From Oscillospiraceae bacterium (GTDB taxonomy: Bacteria > Bacillota > Clostridia > Oscillospirales > Oscillospiraceae), in NCBI GenBank assembly GCA_022800665.1, contig JAAWQS010000009.1, forward strand, positions 1 through 55,321: a stretch of DNA of 55,321 nt. The letters run 5' to 3'. This document shows positions 26,567-35,100 of this stretch, piece by piece; position 1 is the stretch's first letter, and every line of letters starts with the position of its first letter. Position numbers and translations under genes: made by a program. Below the pieces are notes generated by a model. The model had not been told where the DNA came from, ran no database searches, and was given only the letters and a program-made list of their open reading frames with translations.

Positions 26567-26595
26567 ATTATAGTATAAATAGAGCGGATTGACAA
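26567..26595 (-). promoter_or_regulatory. hprK promoter
   Basis: Minus strand: TTGTCA (26590-26595), 17-nt spacer, TATAAT (26567-26572), about 65 nt before the hprK ATG. Near-perfect sigma-A type. Confidence 0.8.
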
Positions 26596-26631
26596 GAGCG
26601 CAAAAAGTTTTCGTAAAATGTAAATTTGTAC

Positions 26632-26660
26632 TTGCAATTTGTGTCAAAGTCTGTTATGAT
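26632..26660 (+). promoter_or_regulatory. rpmB promoter
   Basis: TTGCAA (26632-26637), 17-nt spacer, TATGAT (26655-26660); start codon about 55 nt downstream. Confidence 0.75.
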
Positions 26661-26715
26661 AAGCGTCGGTGCAATTGAAAGCATTTGAGTTTAGAACAGC
26701 AAGGAGGTGCAACGG

Positions 26716-26904
26716 ATGGCTAAATGTCAGTTCTGTGACAAGGGTGTGACCTTTGGCATTAAGGTTTCCCATTCCCACAGGCGGTCCAACCGCACGTGGA
26801 AGCCCAATGTCAAGCGAGTCAAGGCGATTGTCGATGGTTCTCCTCGCCATGTCTACGTTTGTACCCGGTGTCTGCGTTCCGGCAAGGTTACACGCGCTGT
26901 TTAA
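26716..26904 (+). CDS. rpmB: 50S ribosomal protein L28
   Basis: 62-residue L28 starting MAKCQFCDKGVTFGIKVSHS, with the four zinc-type cysteines (CxxC near residues 4-7 and CTRC near 49-52) of the C+ form. AAGGAGG at 26701-26707 lies 8 nt before ATG 26716; the GTG at 26707 is inside that site and is rejected as start. Single-gene unit between its promoter and a perfect palindromic terminator. Confidence 0.96.
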   Translation: MAKCQFCDKGVTFGIKVSHSHRRSNRTWKPNVKRVKAIVDGSPRHVYVCTRCLRSGKVTRAV

Positions 26905-26997
26905 GCGGGTCAGAGCGCTCTGTCGCACGGCGGGCCTCTGCCGTCCGGTATACGCTGGTTGTTCTAACAACATATCGTTTTTTGCTGGAATCAAACG

Positions 26998-27021
26998 CAG
27001 GACAGACAATTGTCTGTCCTG
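26998..27021 (+). terminator. rpmB terminator
   Basis: A 24-nt perfect palindrome (CAGGACAGACAA / TTGTCTGTCCTG) followed by CTGTTTTGT. Placed about 95 nt after rpmB and before the hicB ribosome binding site. Confidence 0.85.
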
Positions 27022-27065
27022 CTGTTTTGTCCCCTTGACTTATCCGTAAAAAGGGAGGTTTTCCC

Positions 27066-27472
27066 ATGGATAAACTGTATTATCCGGCAATCATGCACCC
27101 AGAAGAAGAGGGCGGATACAGCATCTGGCTCAGCGATATCCCAGGATGTGTGTCACAGGGAGAAACAATGCCGGAAGCTGTTGAAAATATTAAGGATGCT
27201 CTTGGCCTGTTCTATGAGGATGCTGTGGAGGGAAGCGGAACGCTCCCAGCCCCAGCCGCACCGAAGAGCGTGGAATTAGAGCCGGGGGAGTTCGTGGCGG
27301 TAATCGAATTTTCACCCGGCGAGTATCTTAAAACAGGTCGGCAAAGGCTGTAGAAAAAACGCTGTCCATCCCCGCGTGGCTCAACAGTATGGCGGAGGCC
27401 CGCCAGCTTAATTTTTCTGCTGTGTTGCAGCCGGCCCTCATAGAGTGTCTGAATGCGGGACTGAGCGAATAG
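27066..27472 (+). pseudogene. Frameshifted HicB-family antitoxin
   Basis: The first frame (27066-27353) encodes the HicB RNase-H-like half: YYPAIMHPEEEGGYSIWLSD, IPGCVSQGETMPEAVENIKDAL. It then stops with an unrelated tail (GRQRL). From 27341 the -1 frame continues with AKAVEKTLSIPAWLNSMAEA and NFSAVLQPALIECL, the DNA-binding C-terminus normal for HicB, ending at 27472. A single-base deletion near 27335-27341 explains this. No slippery heptamer of the usual form is in register (CTT-AAA-ACA), so programmed frameshifting is unlikely. No hicA toxin gene is adjacent, so it is an orphan and probably inactive. A sequencing error cannot be excluded. Confidence 0.75.
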
Positions 27473-27478
27473 ATACCA

Positions 27479-27519
27479 GAAGGACCGGACCCGGCGTACG
27501 CCGGACCCGGTCCTTTTCA
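27479..27519. repeat. 41-bp direct repeat, copy 1 (terminator hairpin)
   Basis: Identical over all 41 nt to 28512-28552. Each copy is itself a hairpin: AAGGACCGG, AC, CCGGCG, TA, CGCCGG, AC, CCGGTCCTT, followed by TTCA. It functions plausibly as terminator of the hicB transcript. The two copies bracket the AT-rich DUF3800 unit. Confidence 0.9.
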
Positions 27520-27542
27520 TCTTTTTCTATGCAATTTTTGTA

Positions 27543-27569
27543 TTGACAAATTCCTGTTTGTCATATAAT
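27543..27569 (+). promoter_or_regulatory. Promoter with embedded operator before DUF3800 gene 1
   Basis: TTGACA (27543-27548) and TATAAT (27564-27569) are 15 nt apart (17 nt if TAATAT is used as -10). A perfect 7-bp inverted repeat, TGACAAA-6-TTTGTCA (27544-27563), fills the space between them and overlaps the -35, the usual place for a repressor site. Confidence 0.7.
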
Positions 27570-27668
27570 ATAGAGGCGGTAGGATTGGGAGGGCTAGTCT
27601 CTCGATGAACTTCGGAGTACGCTTGATATTTGTCATGAAGCCCATAATCAAACTTACTGCCATAATGA

Positions 27669-27694
27669 GGGGCTGCTTCGTAAGGAGCGGCCCC
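27669..27694 (+). terminator. Leader hairpin/attenuator before DUF3800 gene 1
   Basis: 11-bp stem (GGGGCTGCTTC / GGAGCGGCCCC with two G-T pairs) and a GTAA loop, followed by TTCTGT. It lies between the promoter and the DUF3800 start, so transcription may be attenuated here, leaving an RNA of roughly 120 nt. Confidence 0.55.
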
Positions 27695-27742
27695 TTCTGT
27701 GGTATGATATCAGCTGTAAATAAAACACGGCGGTGTGGTATT

Positions 27743-28504
27743 ATGCAATATACGCTATACCTTGATGAGAGTGAAACATTCACAAGTTCTGCACAGCGAT
27801 ACTTTACAGTTGGCGGGGTAATTCTTCCAAAAACCGAAGAATCGAAAATCTCCAAGGATTTGATTGCATTGAAAGCGTTGCTATGGGGAAATCAGCCCAA
27901 TGCCATCCAATACATTCTGCACGAAAAAGAAATTTCGGAAGCGCAGCATAATGGTGTTTCAAAGAATCCCTGCTACAGCATTTTCAGGCAGAACTGCAAA
28001 GTCAATACGCTATACAAGGAATTGTCTATAATTTTGAAACGTTACCAAATTGTTTGCATCGGGGTGTGCCTGGATGCAGACAAACTGACCCAATTTTACG
28101 GAAACAGAACGAATCGCCATCTGTCCATTGCATTGCAACTGCTGCTTGAAAATTATTGTCATTTTCTCATGGTACATAACAATGCTGTCGGTGATATTTG
28201 CTATGAATCTCTCCAAGAACCCGGAAATCAACAGCTGCGGCAACGTTTTTACGAGCTGGAGGCCCTTGGTACTATGTACTATACTTCCCATTTTTTTCAA
28301 ACCTATATCGGTGATATTCGTTTTATAGGCAAGTCTAAAAATGTACCTGGATTACAAATTGCTGACTTTATTCCGAACACTTTGGCAAGAACCGCCGCAA
28401 AGCTGCCGCCAAAGCATAAAGGGTTCAAGATAACTGTTCTCAAGCAGTTATACAATGGCAATATGGATAATTGTTACAAGTATGGATTGAAAGTCATTCC
28501 ATAG
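27743..28504 (+). CDS. DUF3800 domain protein (copy 1)
   Basis: 253-residue protein with the DUF3800 opening YTLYLDESETF and the late block VPGLQIADFIPNTLART; acidic residues in these blocks match the RNase-H-like fold predicted for the family. Biological role not established. The frame is open back to 27605, but DUF3800 homology begins at ATG 27743, and the leader hairpin lies in the upstream part, so the shorter form is called; its ribosome binding site is weak. The gene is strikingly AT-rich against GC-rich neighbours and is flanked by identical 41-bp repeats, pointing to acquisition as a cassette. It shares only the family motifs with the second DUF3800 protein at 53912-54607. Confidence 0.75.
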   Translation: MQYTLYLDESETFTSSAQRYFTVGGVILPKTEESKISKDLIALKALLWGNQPNAIQYILHEKEISEAQHNGVSKNPCYSIFRQNCKVNTLYKELSIILKRYQIVCIGVCLDADKLTQFYGNRTNRHLSIALQLLLENYCHFLMVHNNAVGDICYESLQEPGNQQLRQRFYELEALGTMYYTSHFFQTYIGDIRFIGKSKNVPGLQIADFIPNTLARTAAKLPPKHKGFKITVLKQLYNGNMDNCYKYGLKVIP

Positions 28505-28511
28505 CTTCTTT

Positions 28512-28552
28512 GAAGGACCGGACCCGGCGTACGCCGGACCCGGTCCTTTTCA
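28512..28552. repeat. 41-bp direct repeat, copy 2 (terminator hairpin)
   Basis: Exact copy of 27479-27519. Here it lies between the convergent DUF3800 (plus) and ptsG (minus) genes and serves as a shared terminator, with CCTTTTC on the plus side. Confidence 0.9.
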
Positions 28553-28554
28553 CA

Positions 28555-30690
28555 TTATCCCTTTACTTCCAGCAGCAGGGTTCCGGCCTGTACCGTACCC
28601 TCCGCCATCGGAGTCACGCTCTTGTAGTCGTCGGTGTTGCAGACGATCATGGGCGTGGTACAGAGATAGCCCGCCTTTTTGATTTCATCCATATCGAAGG
28701 AAATCAGCACGTCGCCTTTCTTCACCTTCTGTCCGGTCTGGACGTGGGCGGTAAAATGCTTTCCGCCCAGCTCCACGGTGTTGATACCGATGTGCAGCAG
28801 GATTTCCGTACCCTCCGCAGTAATCAGACCAATCGCGTGGAAGGTGTCAAAGAGGTTATCCACCACCGCGTCCGCCGGGGCGTACAGCTTGCCCTCAGAG
28901 GGCTCGACGGCCACGCCCTCGCCCAGTACGCAGGTGGCAAACGCCTCGTCCTGCACCTCGGCCATGGGGATAACGGTTCCATTCATGTGGGCGTACAGCT
29001 TTGCGTCCTGCCTGGCGGGAGCGGGGGCCTTCGCGGGGGCGGCAGGGGCAGGGACTTCCGGCGCAGCCTGGTCCACCATTGCCGCTTCAGGCGTCTCCAT
29101 GAAGTCCACCAGGTTGGATTTAATCACCGCCACCTGGGGTCCGTATACCACCTGCACGCCGTTGCCCTTGTGGATGACGCCGGACGCGCCGGACTGCTTG
29201 AGCAGCGCATCGGACACCTTCCCTGCGTCAATCACCGTCACACGCAGCCGGGTGGCGCAGCAGTCCACGTCGGACAGATTCGCCTTGCCGCCCAGTCCCT
29301 TGAGGATCATGGCGGAGACGGGGTCGGAGAATCCGCCGCCGGATGCGCCGCCGGACGCCGCGCCGCCCTTGGCGTTGTAGTCGGAGCGGGTAAAGAGCTT
29401 CGTCTCCTCACCCTCGTCCTCGCGGCCCGGCGTCTTCAGGTCCATCCTGGTAATCATCAAATAGAAGGTGAAGTAGTAGAGCACAAAGTACGCCGCGCCG
29501 ACAATAACCACCCAGATCCAGTGGGTCTTGGCGTTGCCCTGGAGAACGCCGAACAGGGTCAGGTCGATGAGTCCGCCGGAGAAGGTCATGCCCACGCCCA
29601 CTTTGAAAATGTGCATCAGCATGAAGGACAGACCTGCGTATACGCAGTGGACGGCGTACATGAGGGGCGCGACAAAGATAAAGGTAAACTCCAACGGCTC
29701 AGTCACGCCGGTGAGCATGGCGGTGAGGGCGGCGGAAATCAGAAGGCCCCCGGCTACCTTTTTCTTCTCCGGCTTGGCGGTGCGGTACATCGCCAGCGCC
29801 GCGCCGGGCAGGCCGAAGATCATGAAGGGGAATTTGCCGGCCATAAACCGGGTGGCGTCCACGGAGAACACCTCTGTGGACCGGGAAGCCAGCTCCGCAA
29901 AAAAGATGTTCTGTGCGCCCTGAATGGTCACGCCGTCGATGACAGCGGTACCGCCCACAGCGGTCTGCCAGAAGGGCATATAGAACACATGGTGCAGGCC
30001 GAAGGGGATCAGCGCACGCTCCAGAATTCCGTAAATCCAGGTGCCCGCGTAGCCGGACCGGATGACCAGATTGCCCAGAGCCGCAATGCCGGTCTGGATG
30101 ATGGGCCAGACGTAGAACATGGCGATGCCCACCACCACGAAGACGGCGGTAGAGATGATGGGGACGAACCGTGTGCCGCCAAAGAAAGACAGCGCCTGGG
30201 GCAGCTGAATCTTATAGAACCGGTTGTGCAGCGCCGCGACGCCCAGTCCCACGATGATGCCGCCGAACACGCCCATCTGCAGGGTGGTGATGCCCAGGGT
30301 GGAGGTGGTGGAGTTGGCGGCCATGGCCTCCACGCCGCCGCGGGCGGTAATCATGGCGGAGATGGCGGTGTTCATCACCAGGTACGCAATCGCGCCGGAC
30401 AGAGCCGCCACTTCCTTCTCCTTTTTCGCCATGCCGATGGCCACGCCCATGGCGAACAGCAGAGCCAGGTTGTTGAACACCGCGCTTCCGCACTGATTCA
30501 TAATATCCAAAACGGTATACGCAATACCGCCCGGATAGATCGCGCCGGTCAGGCCATACGCCTCCAGGGTGGTCTGGTTGGTGAACGAGCTTCCGATTCC
30601 CAGCAGCAGGCCCGCCACTGGCAGCAGGGCGATCGGCAGCATAAATGAGCGGCCTACCCTCTGCAAAACGCCGAAGATTTTGTCTTTCAT
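28555..30690 (-). CDS. ptsG: PTS glucose/N-acetylglucosamine-type transporter, EIICBA
   Basis: Imports and phosphorylates a hexose. Domain order is EIIC (about residues 1-400, ten or so membrane segments beginning FGVLQRVGRSFMLPIALLPV), EIIB (about 445-525, phospho-cysteine in VDCCATRLRVTV) and EIIA (about 570-711, with the active-site HIGINTVELGGKHF). A 16-codon upstream extension is possible, but GGGAGG is placed before ATG 30690, giving 711 residues. The antiterminator gene lies 109 nt upstream on the same strand and probably controls it. Sugar specificity (glucose or GlcNAc) cannot be fixed from sequence. Confidence 0.88.
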   Translation of the reverse strand: MKDKIFGVLQRVGRSFMLPIALLPVAGLLLGIGSSFTNQTTLEAYGLTGAIYPGGIAYTVLDIMNQCGSAVFNNLALLFAMGVAIGMAKKEKEVAALSGAIAYLVMNTAISAMITARGGVEAMAANSTTSTLGITTLQMGVFGGIIVGLGVAALHNRFYKIQLPQALSFFGGTRFVPIISTAVFVVVGIAMFYVWPIIQTGIAALGNLVIRSGYAGTWIYGILERALIPFGLHHVFYMPFWQTAVGGTAVIDGVTIQGAQNIFFAELASRSTEVFSVDATRFMAGKFPFMIFGLPGAALAMYRTAKPEKKKVAGGLLISAALTAMLTGVTEPLEFTFIFVAPLMYAVHCVYAGLSFMLMHIFKVGVGMTFSGGLIDLTLFGVLQGNAKTHWIWVVIVGAAYFVLYYFTFYLMITRMDLKTPGREDEGEETKLFTRSDYNAKGGAASGGASGGGFSDPVSAMILKGLGGKANLSDVDCCATRLRVTVIDAGKVSDALLKQSGASGVIHKGNGVQVVYGPQVAVIKSNLVDFMETPEAAMVDQAAPEVPAPAAPAKAPAPARQDAKLYAHMNGTVIPMAEVQDEAFATCVLGEGVAVEPSEGKLYAPADAVVDNLFDTFHAIGLITAEGTEILLHIGINTVELGGKHFTAHVQTGQKVKKGDVLISFDMDEIKKAGYLCTTPMIVCNTDDYKSVTPMAEGTVQAGTLLLEVKG

Positions 30691-30712
30691 GAAAAATTTC
30701 CTCCCTTTTGCT

Positions 30713-30718
30713 ATTATA
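30713..30718 (-). promoter_or_regulatory. Possible -10 of ptsG
   Basis: Minus-strand TATAAT 22 nt before the ptsG start. A TTGATT lies upstream but only 14 nt away, so the promoter is poor or regulator-dependent. A weak pairing (GCTGAA...TTCAGC, ACCGG...CCGGT) further upstream could be an antiterminator target, but no clear RAT sequence was recognised. Confidence 0.35.
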
Positions 30719-30799
30719 GTATGTCTGCTATCAATCAACCCATACCGGCTGAAGAGAAAAAACGGGTGTCCGGTACAGATTCAGCACATTGGACGGCGG

Positions 30800-31648
30800 T
30801 TATTTCCATGTGGAATTGATCCGCTTGAGATGGATGGTCAGATAGATCAGTTCCTCCCCGGAGAGGGTCTTGTGGTAGGTGTTCAGAATATACTCGGCAA
30901 TGCACTGGGCGCATTTATAGTGCTGCTTACAGCTCAGGGCAATCATCTGCTGGAATGAGGCGTCGTTCTCATCCCCGCTGTCCTGGAGAGCTTTTTCCTG
31001 AAACAGCCGCTGGGCAAAGTAGCGCAGGTGGACTACAAAACGGCTGAAATCCAGACTCTCCCGGTCAAAGGTCCGCTGGTAGTAGTATTCCACCACCGCA
31101 AGGGTACCCTCAATAAGACGAGTGATATCGTACATCTCGGTCATGTTGGTGTTCAGCTCCGCGTTGACGATATGCAGAGCGATGAACGCTGCCTCGCTCT
31201 CATTCAGCTCTACATGGAGCTGCCGCTGGATTTCCCGCAGACAGCGCTGGCCCAGCCGGTACTCCGCCGGATAGTAGCACATGATCGCACCCTGGAGGGG
31301 ATTGGTGAACTCCACGCCCTCTTTTTTGCGTTTAATGGCGAAGCTGATGTGGTCGGCCATAGTGACAAGCAGGGATTCGTTGAGCTTGGTGGTGAGCTGG
31401 GGTTTGATGTACTCAATCAGCTCCTGGGTCATGCGCAGGTGCTCCAGAGGAATCTGCTGGCACAGTTCCCGCAGCTTACGCTGTTCGGCCTTGTCCTCCA
31501 TGCGGTAGGTCTTTTCCACCAGGGCCGGGTCCACCCGCTCGCCCGTTTTGCGTTTGAAGCCCAGCCCCTTGCCGGTGACAATCATCTCCTGACCCTTTTC
31601 GTCCACAACGCAGAGGATATTGTTATTGATGACTTTTTTGATGCGCAA
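30800..31648 (-). CDS. BglG/LicT-family transcription antiterminator
   Basis: RNA-binding antiterminator controlled by PTS phosphorylation. The N-terminal co-antiterminator domain (LRIKKVINNNILCVVDEKGQ, IVTGKGLGF) is followed by two PRD domains with phospho-histidines in VTMADHISFAIKR, FIALHIVNAEL and LTIHLKRI contexts. The frame extends far upstream, but family alignment puts the start at TTG 31648, giving 282 residues, the standard length. It has its own promoter and lies directly upstream of ptsG, its likely target, which suggests a GlcT-like role. Confidence 0.88.
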   Translation of the reverse strand: MRIKKVINNNILCVVDEKGQEMIVTGKGLGFKRKTGERVDPALVEKTYRMEDKAEQRKLRELCQQIPLEHLRMTQELIEYIKPQLTTKLNESLLVTMADHISFAIKRKKEGVEFTNPLQGAIMCYYPAEYRLGQRCLREIQRQLHVELNESEAAFIALHIVNAELNTNMTEMYDITRLIEGTLAVVEYYYQRTFDRESLDFSRFVVHLRYFAQRLFQEKALQDSGDENDASFQQMIALSCKQHYKCAQCIAEYILNTYHKTLSGEELIYLTIHLKRINSTWK

Positions 31649-31784
31649 ACGCCCGCCCCCCATCTCCCAAAAAATAAACCAACTCCAGCCTGACAGCACA
31701 CCGCAAGCGTATGCCAGGCAGAAGTCGGTTAAGCCCGCAAAAAGCGGTAACATTCCAACAAACGCAGCCATTTGATTTGAACGT

Positions 31785-31813
31785 ATTTTACCAGTATGCC
31801 GCGGTATTGTCAA
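31785..31813 (-). promoter_or_regulatory. Antiterminator gene promoter
   Basis: Minus strand TTGACA (31808-31813), 17-nt spacer, TAAAAT (31785-31790). Confidence 0.75.
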
Positions 31814-32021
31814 CAGGAGCGCGGGAATACAGCGCAAAATCTACAGAATGCACAATTTCTGAAACATTTTTTTGGGGATATCGTTGGCGGCGGCGAGAAC
31901 TTCAATTGAAATTGATGCGCGTCCGGCGTGATGCGGCACAGAAGGAATTGCCCGCACGGGTGCAGGCGCTTGGAGTTCTGATTGACCAGCGGTCAATTGG
32001 GCCTTGTTTGGAAAATAGAAG

Positions 32022-32050
32022 TTGCGCAAAAGACGAAAAGGGTGTAAGAT
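32022..32050 (+). promoter_or_regulatory. dnaE promoter
   Basis: TTGCGC (32022-32027), 17-nt spacer, TAAGAT (32045-32050), about 125 nt before the dnaE start. An inverted repeat at 31981-31997 lies just upstream. Confidence 0.6.
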
Positions 32051-32094
32051 AAGCGCATGGATAAATATGAAAGCTACGATCTCACAGATGGATA

Positions 32095-32151
32095 ATGGGA
32101 GCGAATTCAGCCATCACTGCCGCCGGAAAATAATGCCTAATCCGCTCCCAT
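32095..32151 (+). promoter_or_regulatory. Hairpin in the dnaE 5' leader
   Basis: ATGGGAGCG (32095-32103) pairs with CGCTCCCAT (32143-32151), extended inward by three more pairs after one mismatch. The loop is about 31 nt. It ends 26 nt before the dnaE start codon. Confidence 0.5.
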
Positions 32152-32176
32152 CATTGGTTAAGAAAGAGAGGTTCCT

Positions 32177-35100
32177 ATGTCCTTCGTTCACCTTCACGTC
32201 CACACCGAATACAGCCTCCTGGACGGCTTCTGCCGGATCGACGGTCTGGCCAAGCGGGTCCGGGAGCTGGGACAGACCGCCGTGGCGGTCACAGACCACG
32301 GCGTTATGTACGGCGCGGTGGATTTCTACCGCGCCTGCAAAAAAGAGGGTATAAAGCCAATCATCGGCTGCGAGGTCTACATGACCCCGCTGGGACGGAC
32401 CCGCCGGGACAAGGTCCACGAACTGGATGCAGAGAGCCGTCATCTTGTGCTCCTGTGCCGGAACGAAACGGGCTATCGGAACCTCAGCTATATGGTCAGC
32501 AAGGCGTTTACAGAGGGATTCTATATCAAACCCCGCATCGACATGGACCTGCTGCGCTCCCACAGCGAGGGACTGATTGCCCTCTCCGCCTGCCTGGCAG
32601 GGGAGATTCCCAGGCTGCTGCTGGGCAGAAACTACGAAAAAGCCAGAGCCTGCGCTCTGGAGATGCAGGAAATCTTCGGGCCGGACAGCTTTTATCTGGA
32701 ATTGCAGGACCACGGCATTCAAAATCAGGCGGTGGTCAACCAGGGGCTGCTGAAAATTCACCAGGAGACCGGCATCCCCCTGGTCTGCACCAACGACTGC
32801 CACTATCTGGCCCCGGAGGACGCGGAGAGTCACGACGTACTGCTGTGCATCCAGACCGGCAAGATGGTGGAGGACGAAAAGCGGATGCGCTATGAGCCGC
32901 AGAACTTCTACGTCCGGTCCACCGAGGAGATGGACGCGCTCTTCGGCAAATATCCGGACGCGCTGTCCAATACCCAGCGGATTGCGGACGCATGTAATCT
33001 GGAGTTTTCCTTCGGCGCCTACCACCTGCCCCAGTTTTCCGTCCCGGCGGGGGAGACGGCCCAGACCTATATCCGGCGGCTGTGCGAGGAGGGATTCGCG
33101 GCCAAATATAAGGGCCTGCATCCGGAGTACCACAAGCAGCTGGACTATGAGTTGGATATGATTGAGCGGATGGGGTTCACGGACTACTTCCTCATTGTCT
33201 CCGATTTCGTGGGCTATGCCCGCAGCCAGGGCATTCCCGTCGGCCCCGGACGGGGCAGCGCAGCCGGGAGCATGGTCTCCTACTGCCTCCACATCACGGA
33301 TATCGACCCGATGAAGTACGGCCTGTATTTTGAGCGGTTCCTGAATCCGGAGCGGGTCTCTATGCCGGATATCGACATGGACTTCGGCGACACGCGGCGG
33401 GACGAGGTCTTCGAGTACGTCCGCCGGAAGTACGGCGACGACCGGGTGGCCCATATTGTCACCTTCGGCACTATGGCCGCCCGCGGCGTTATCCGGGACG
33501 TGGGGCGGGTGATGAACATGCCCTATGCGGAGGTGGATATCGTAGCCAAGCAGGTCCCCGGCGGTCCCGGCAACCTGCACATCACGCTGGACGACGCCCT
33601 GCGGCTGAGCAAACCCCTGCGGGAGATGTACGAAGAGGACGCCGGCGTCCATAAGCTCATCGACACCGCCCGCGCTCTGGAGGGAATGCCGCGCCACGCC
33701 TCCACCCACGCCGCCGGTGTGGTGATTACAAAAAATCCTGTGTACACCTACGTCCCCCTGGCCCGGAATGATGAGACAGTGGTCTGCCAATACTCCATGG
33801 TGACGCTGGAGGAGCTGGGACTGCTGAAGATGGACTTTTTGGGCCTGCGGAACCTGACAGTGCTGGAGGATGCGGTGGCGATGGTGCGCCGGAAGGAACC
33901 GGACTTCCAGCTGGAGGAAATCCCGGAGGACGACCAGCCAGTATTCGATATGCTCACCCAGGGCCGGACCAGCGGCGTGTTCCAGATGGAGTCCGCCGGT
34001 ATGACCGGTGTGTGCGTGGGGTTGAAGCCACAGTCCATTGAGGACCTGACCGCTATTGTTGCCCTCTACCGTCCGGGACCGATGGACTCCATCCCACGGT
34101 TTATCGCCAGCAAACACAATCCAAACCTGATTACCTATAAGCATCCCTCTCTGGAGCCCATCCTCTCTATCACCTATGGCTGTATCGTCTATCAGGAGCA
34201 GGTCATTGAGATTTTCCGCCGTCTGGCGGGGTACTCTCTGGGGCAGGCAGACATGGTGCGCCGGGCCATGAGCAAAAAGAAAGTCAAAGATATTGAAAAA
34301 GAGCGGGAAGCATTTCTGAGAGGAGATTCAGACAGAAATATTGCCGGTTGTATTGCAAACGGCATCCCGGCTGACACCGCGGAGGCCATTTATAACGAAA
34401 TCTATGACTTTGCCAATTACGCTTTCAACAAGGCCCATGCAGTCTGTTACGCGGTGGTCGCCTATCAGACGGCCTGGTTCAAATATCACCACCCCCGCGA
34501 ATATATGGCGGCCTTGCTGACGTCGGTGCTGGGCTACTCGGAAAAAGTGGCCGGGTATATCGCCGAGTGCCGGGACATGGGCATACCCCTGCTGCCGCCG
34601 GACGTGAACCGCTCCCTGGACTGCTTTACCGTAGAGGAGGGCGGCATCCGGTTCGGACTGGCGGCAATCAAAAACATTGGCCGGGGCTTTATTCAGAGCA
34701 TGGTCCGGGAACGGGAGGAAGATGGTCCCTTTGCCGGGCTCCAGGACTTCTGCGAGCGGCTGTACAACTGCGACATCAACAAGCGGGCGCTGGAAAACCT
34801 CATCCGCGCCGGGGCCTTCGACAGCTTCGGCGCACGCCGCAGCCAGATGGTGGCGGTGAGCGACAAGCTGCTGGACTCCATCGGCGGCTCCCGGCGGCAG
34901 AATGTGGAGGGACAGATGGACTTTTTCGGTATAACCACGTCTGCCTCCTCCCGGCGGCACACAGAGGTGTCCATGCCGGACCTCCCGGAATACGCCCCGG
35001 AGGAGCTGATGCGTCAGGAGCGGGAGGTCACAGGACTGTACCTCTCCGGCCACCCCATGAACGCCTACCGGAAAGCGGCGGCAGCGGCAGGCGCGGTACA

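Larger units (their letters stand above)
31649..32176. other. Divergent intergenic region, antiterminator / dnaE
   Basis: 528 nt without a convincing gene. It holds the antiterminator promoter (31785-31813, minus), a small operator-like inverted repeat ATTGACC-AGC-GGTCAAT (31981-31997), the dnaE promoter (32022-32050) and a long-stem hairpin in the dnaE leader (32095-32151). Confidence 0.6.

Noticed and set aside
27321-27353. Programmed -1 frameshift in hicB
   Set aside because: The in-frame codons CTT-AAA-ACA do not form a standard slippery heptamer and no downstream stimulatory structure is evident; a simple base deletion is the better reading.
27517-27855. 112-codon minus-strand ORF opposite the DUF3800 leader as a type I toxin
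   Set aside because: No clear ribosome binding site or hydrophobic toxin-like peptide; it overlaps the plus-strand promoter, operator and hairpin, which explain the sequence better.
30691-30799. RAT antiterminator site between the antiterminator gene and ptsG
   Set aside because: Some weak inverted pairing exists, but no recognisable RAT sequence or following T-rich terminator, and a TATAAT lies too close to the start codon to leave room for one.
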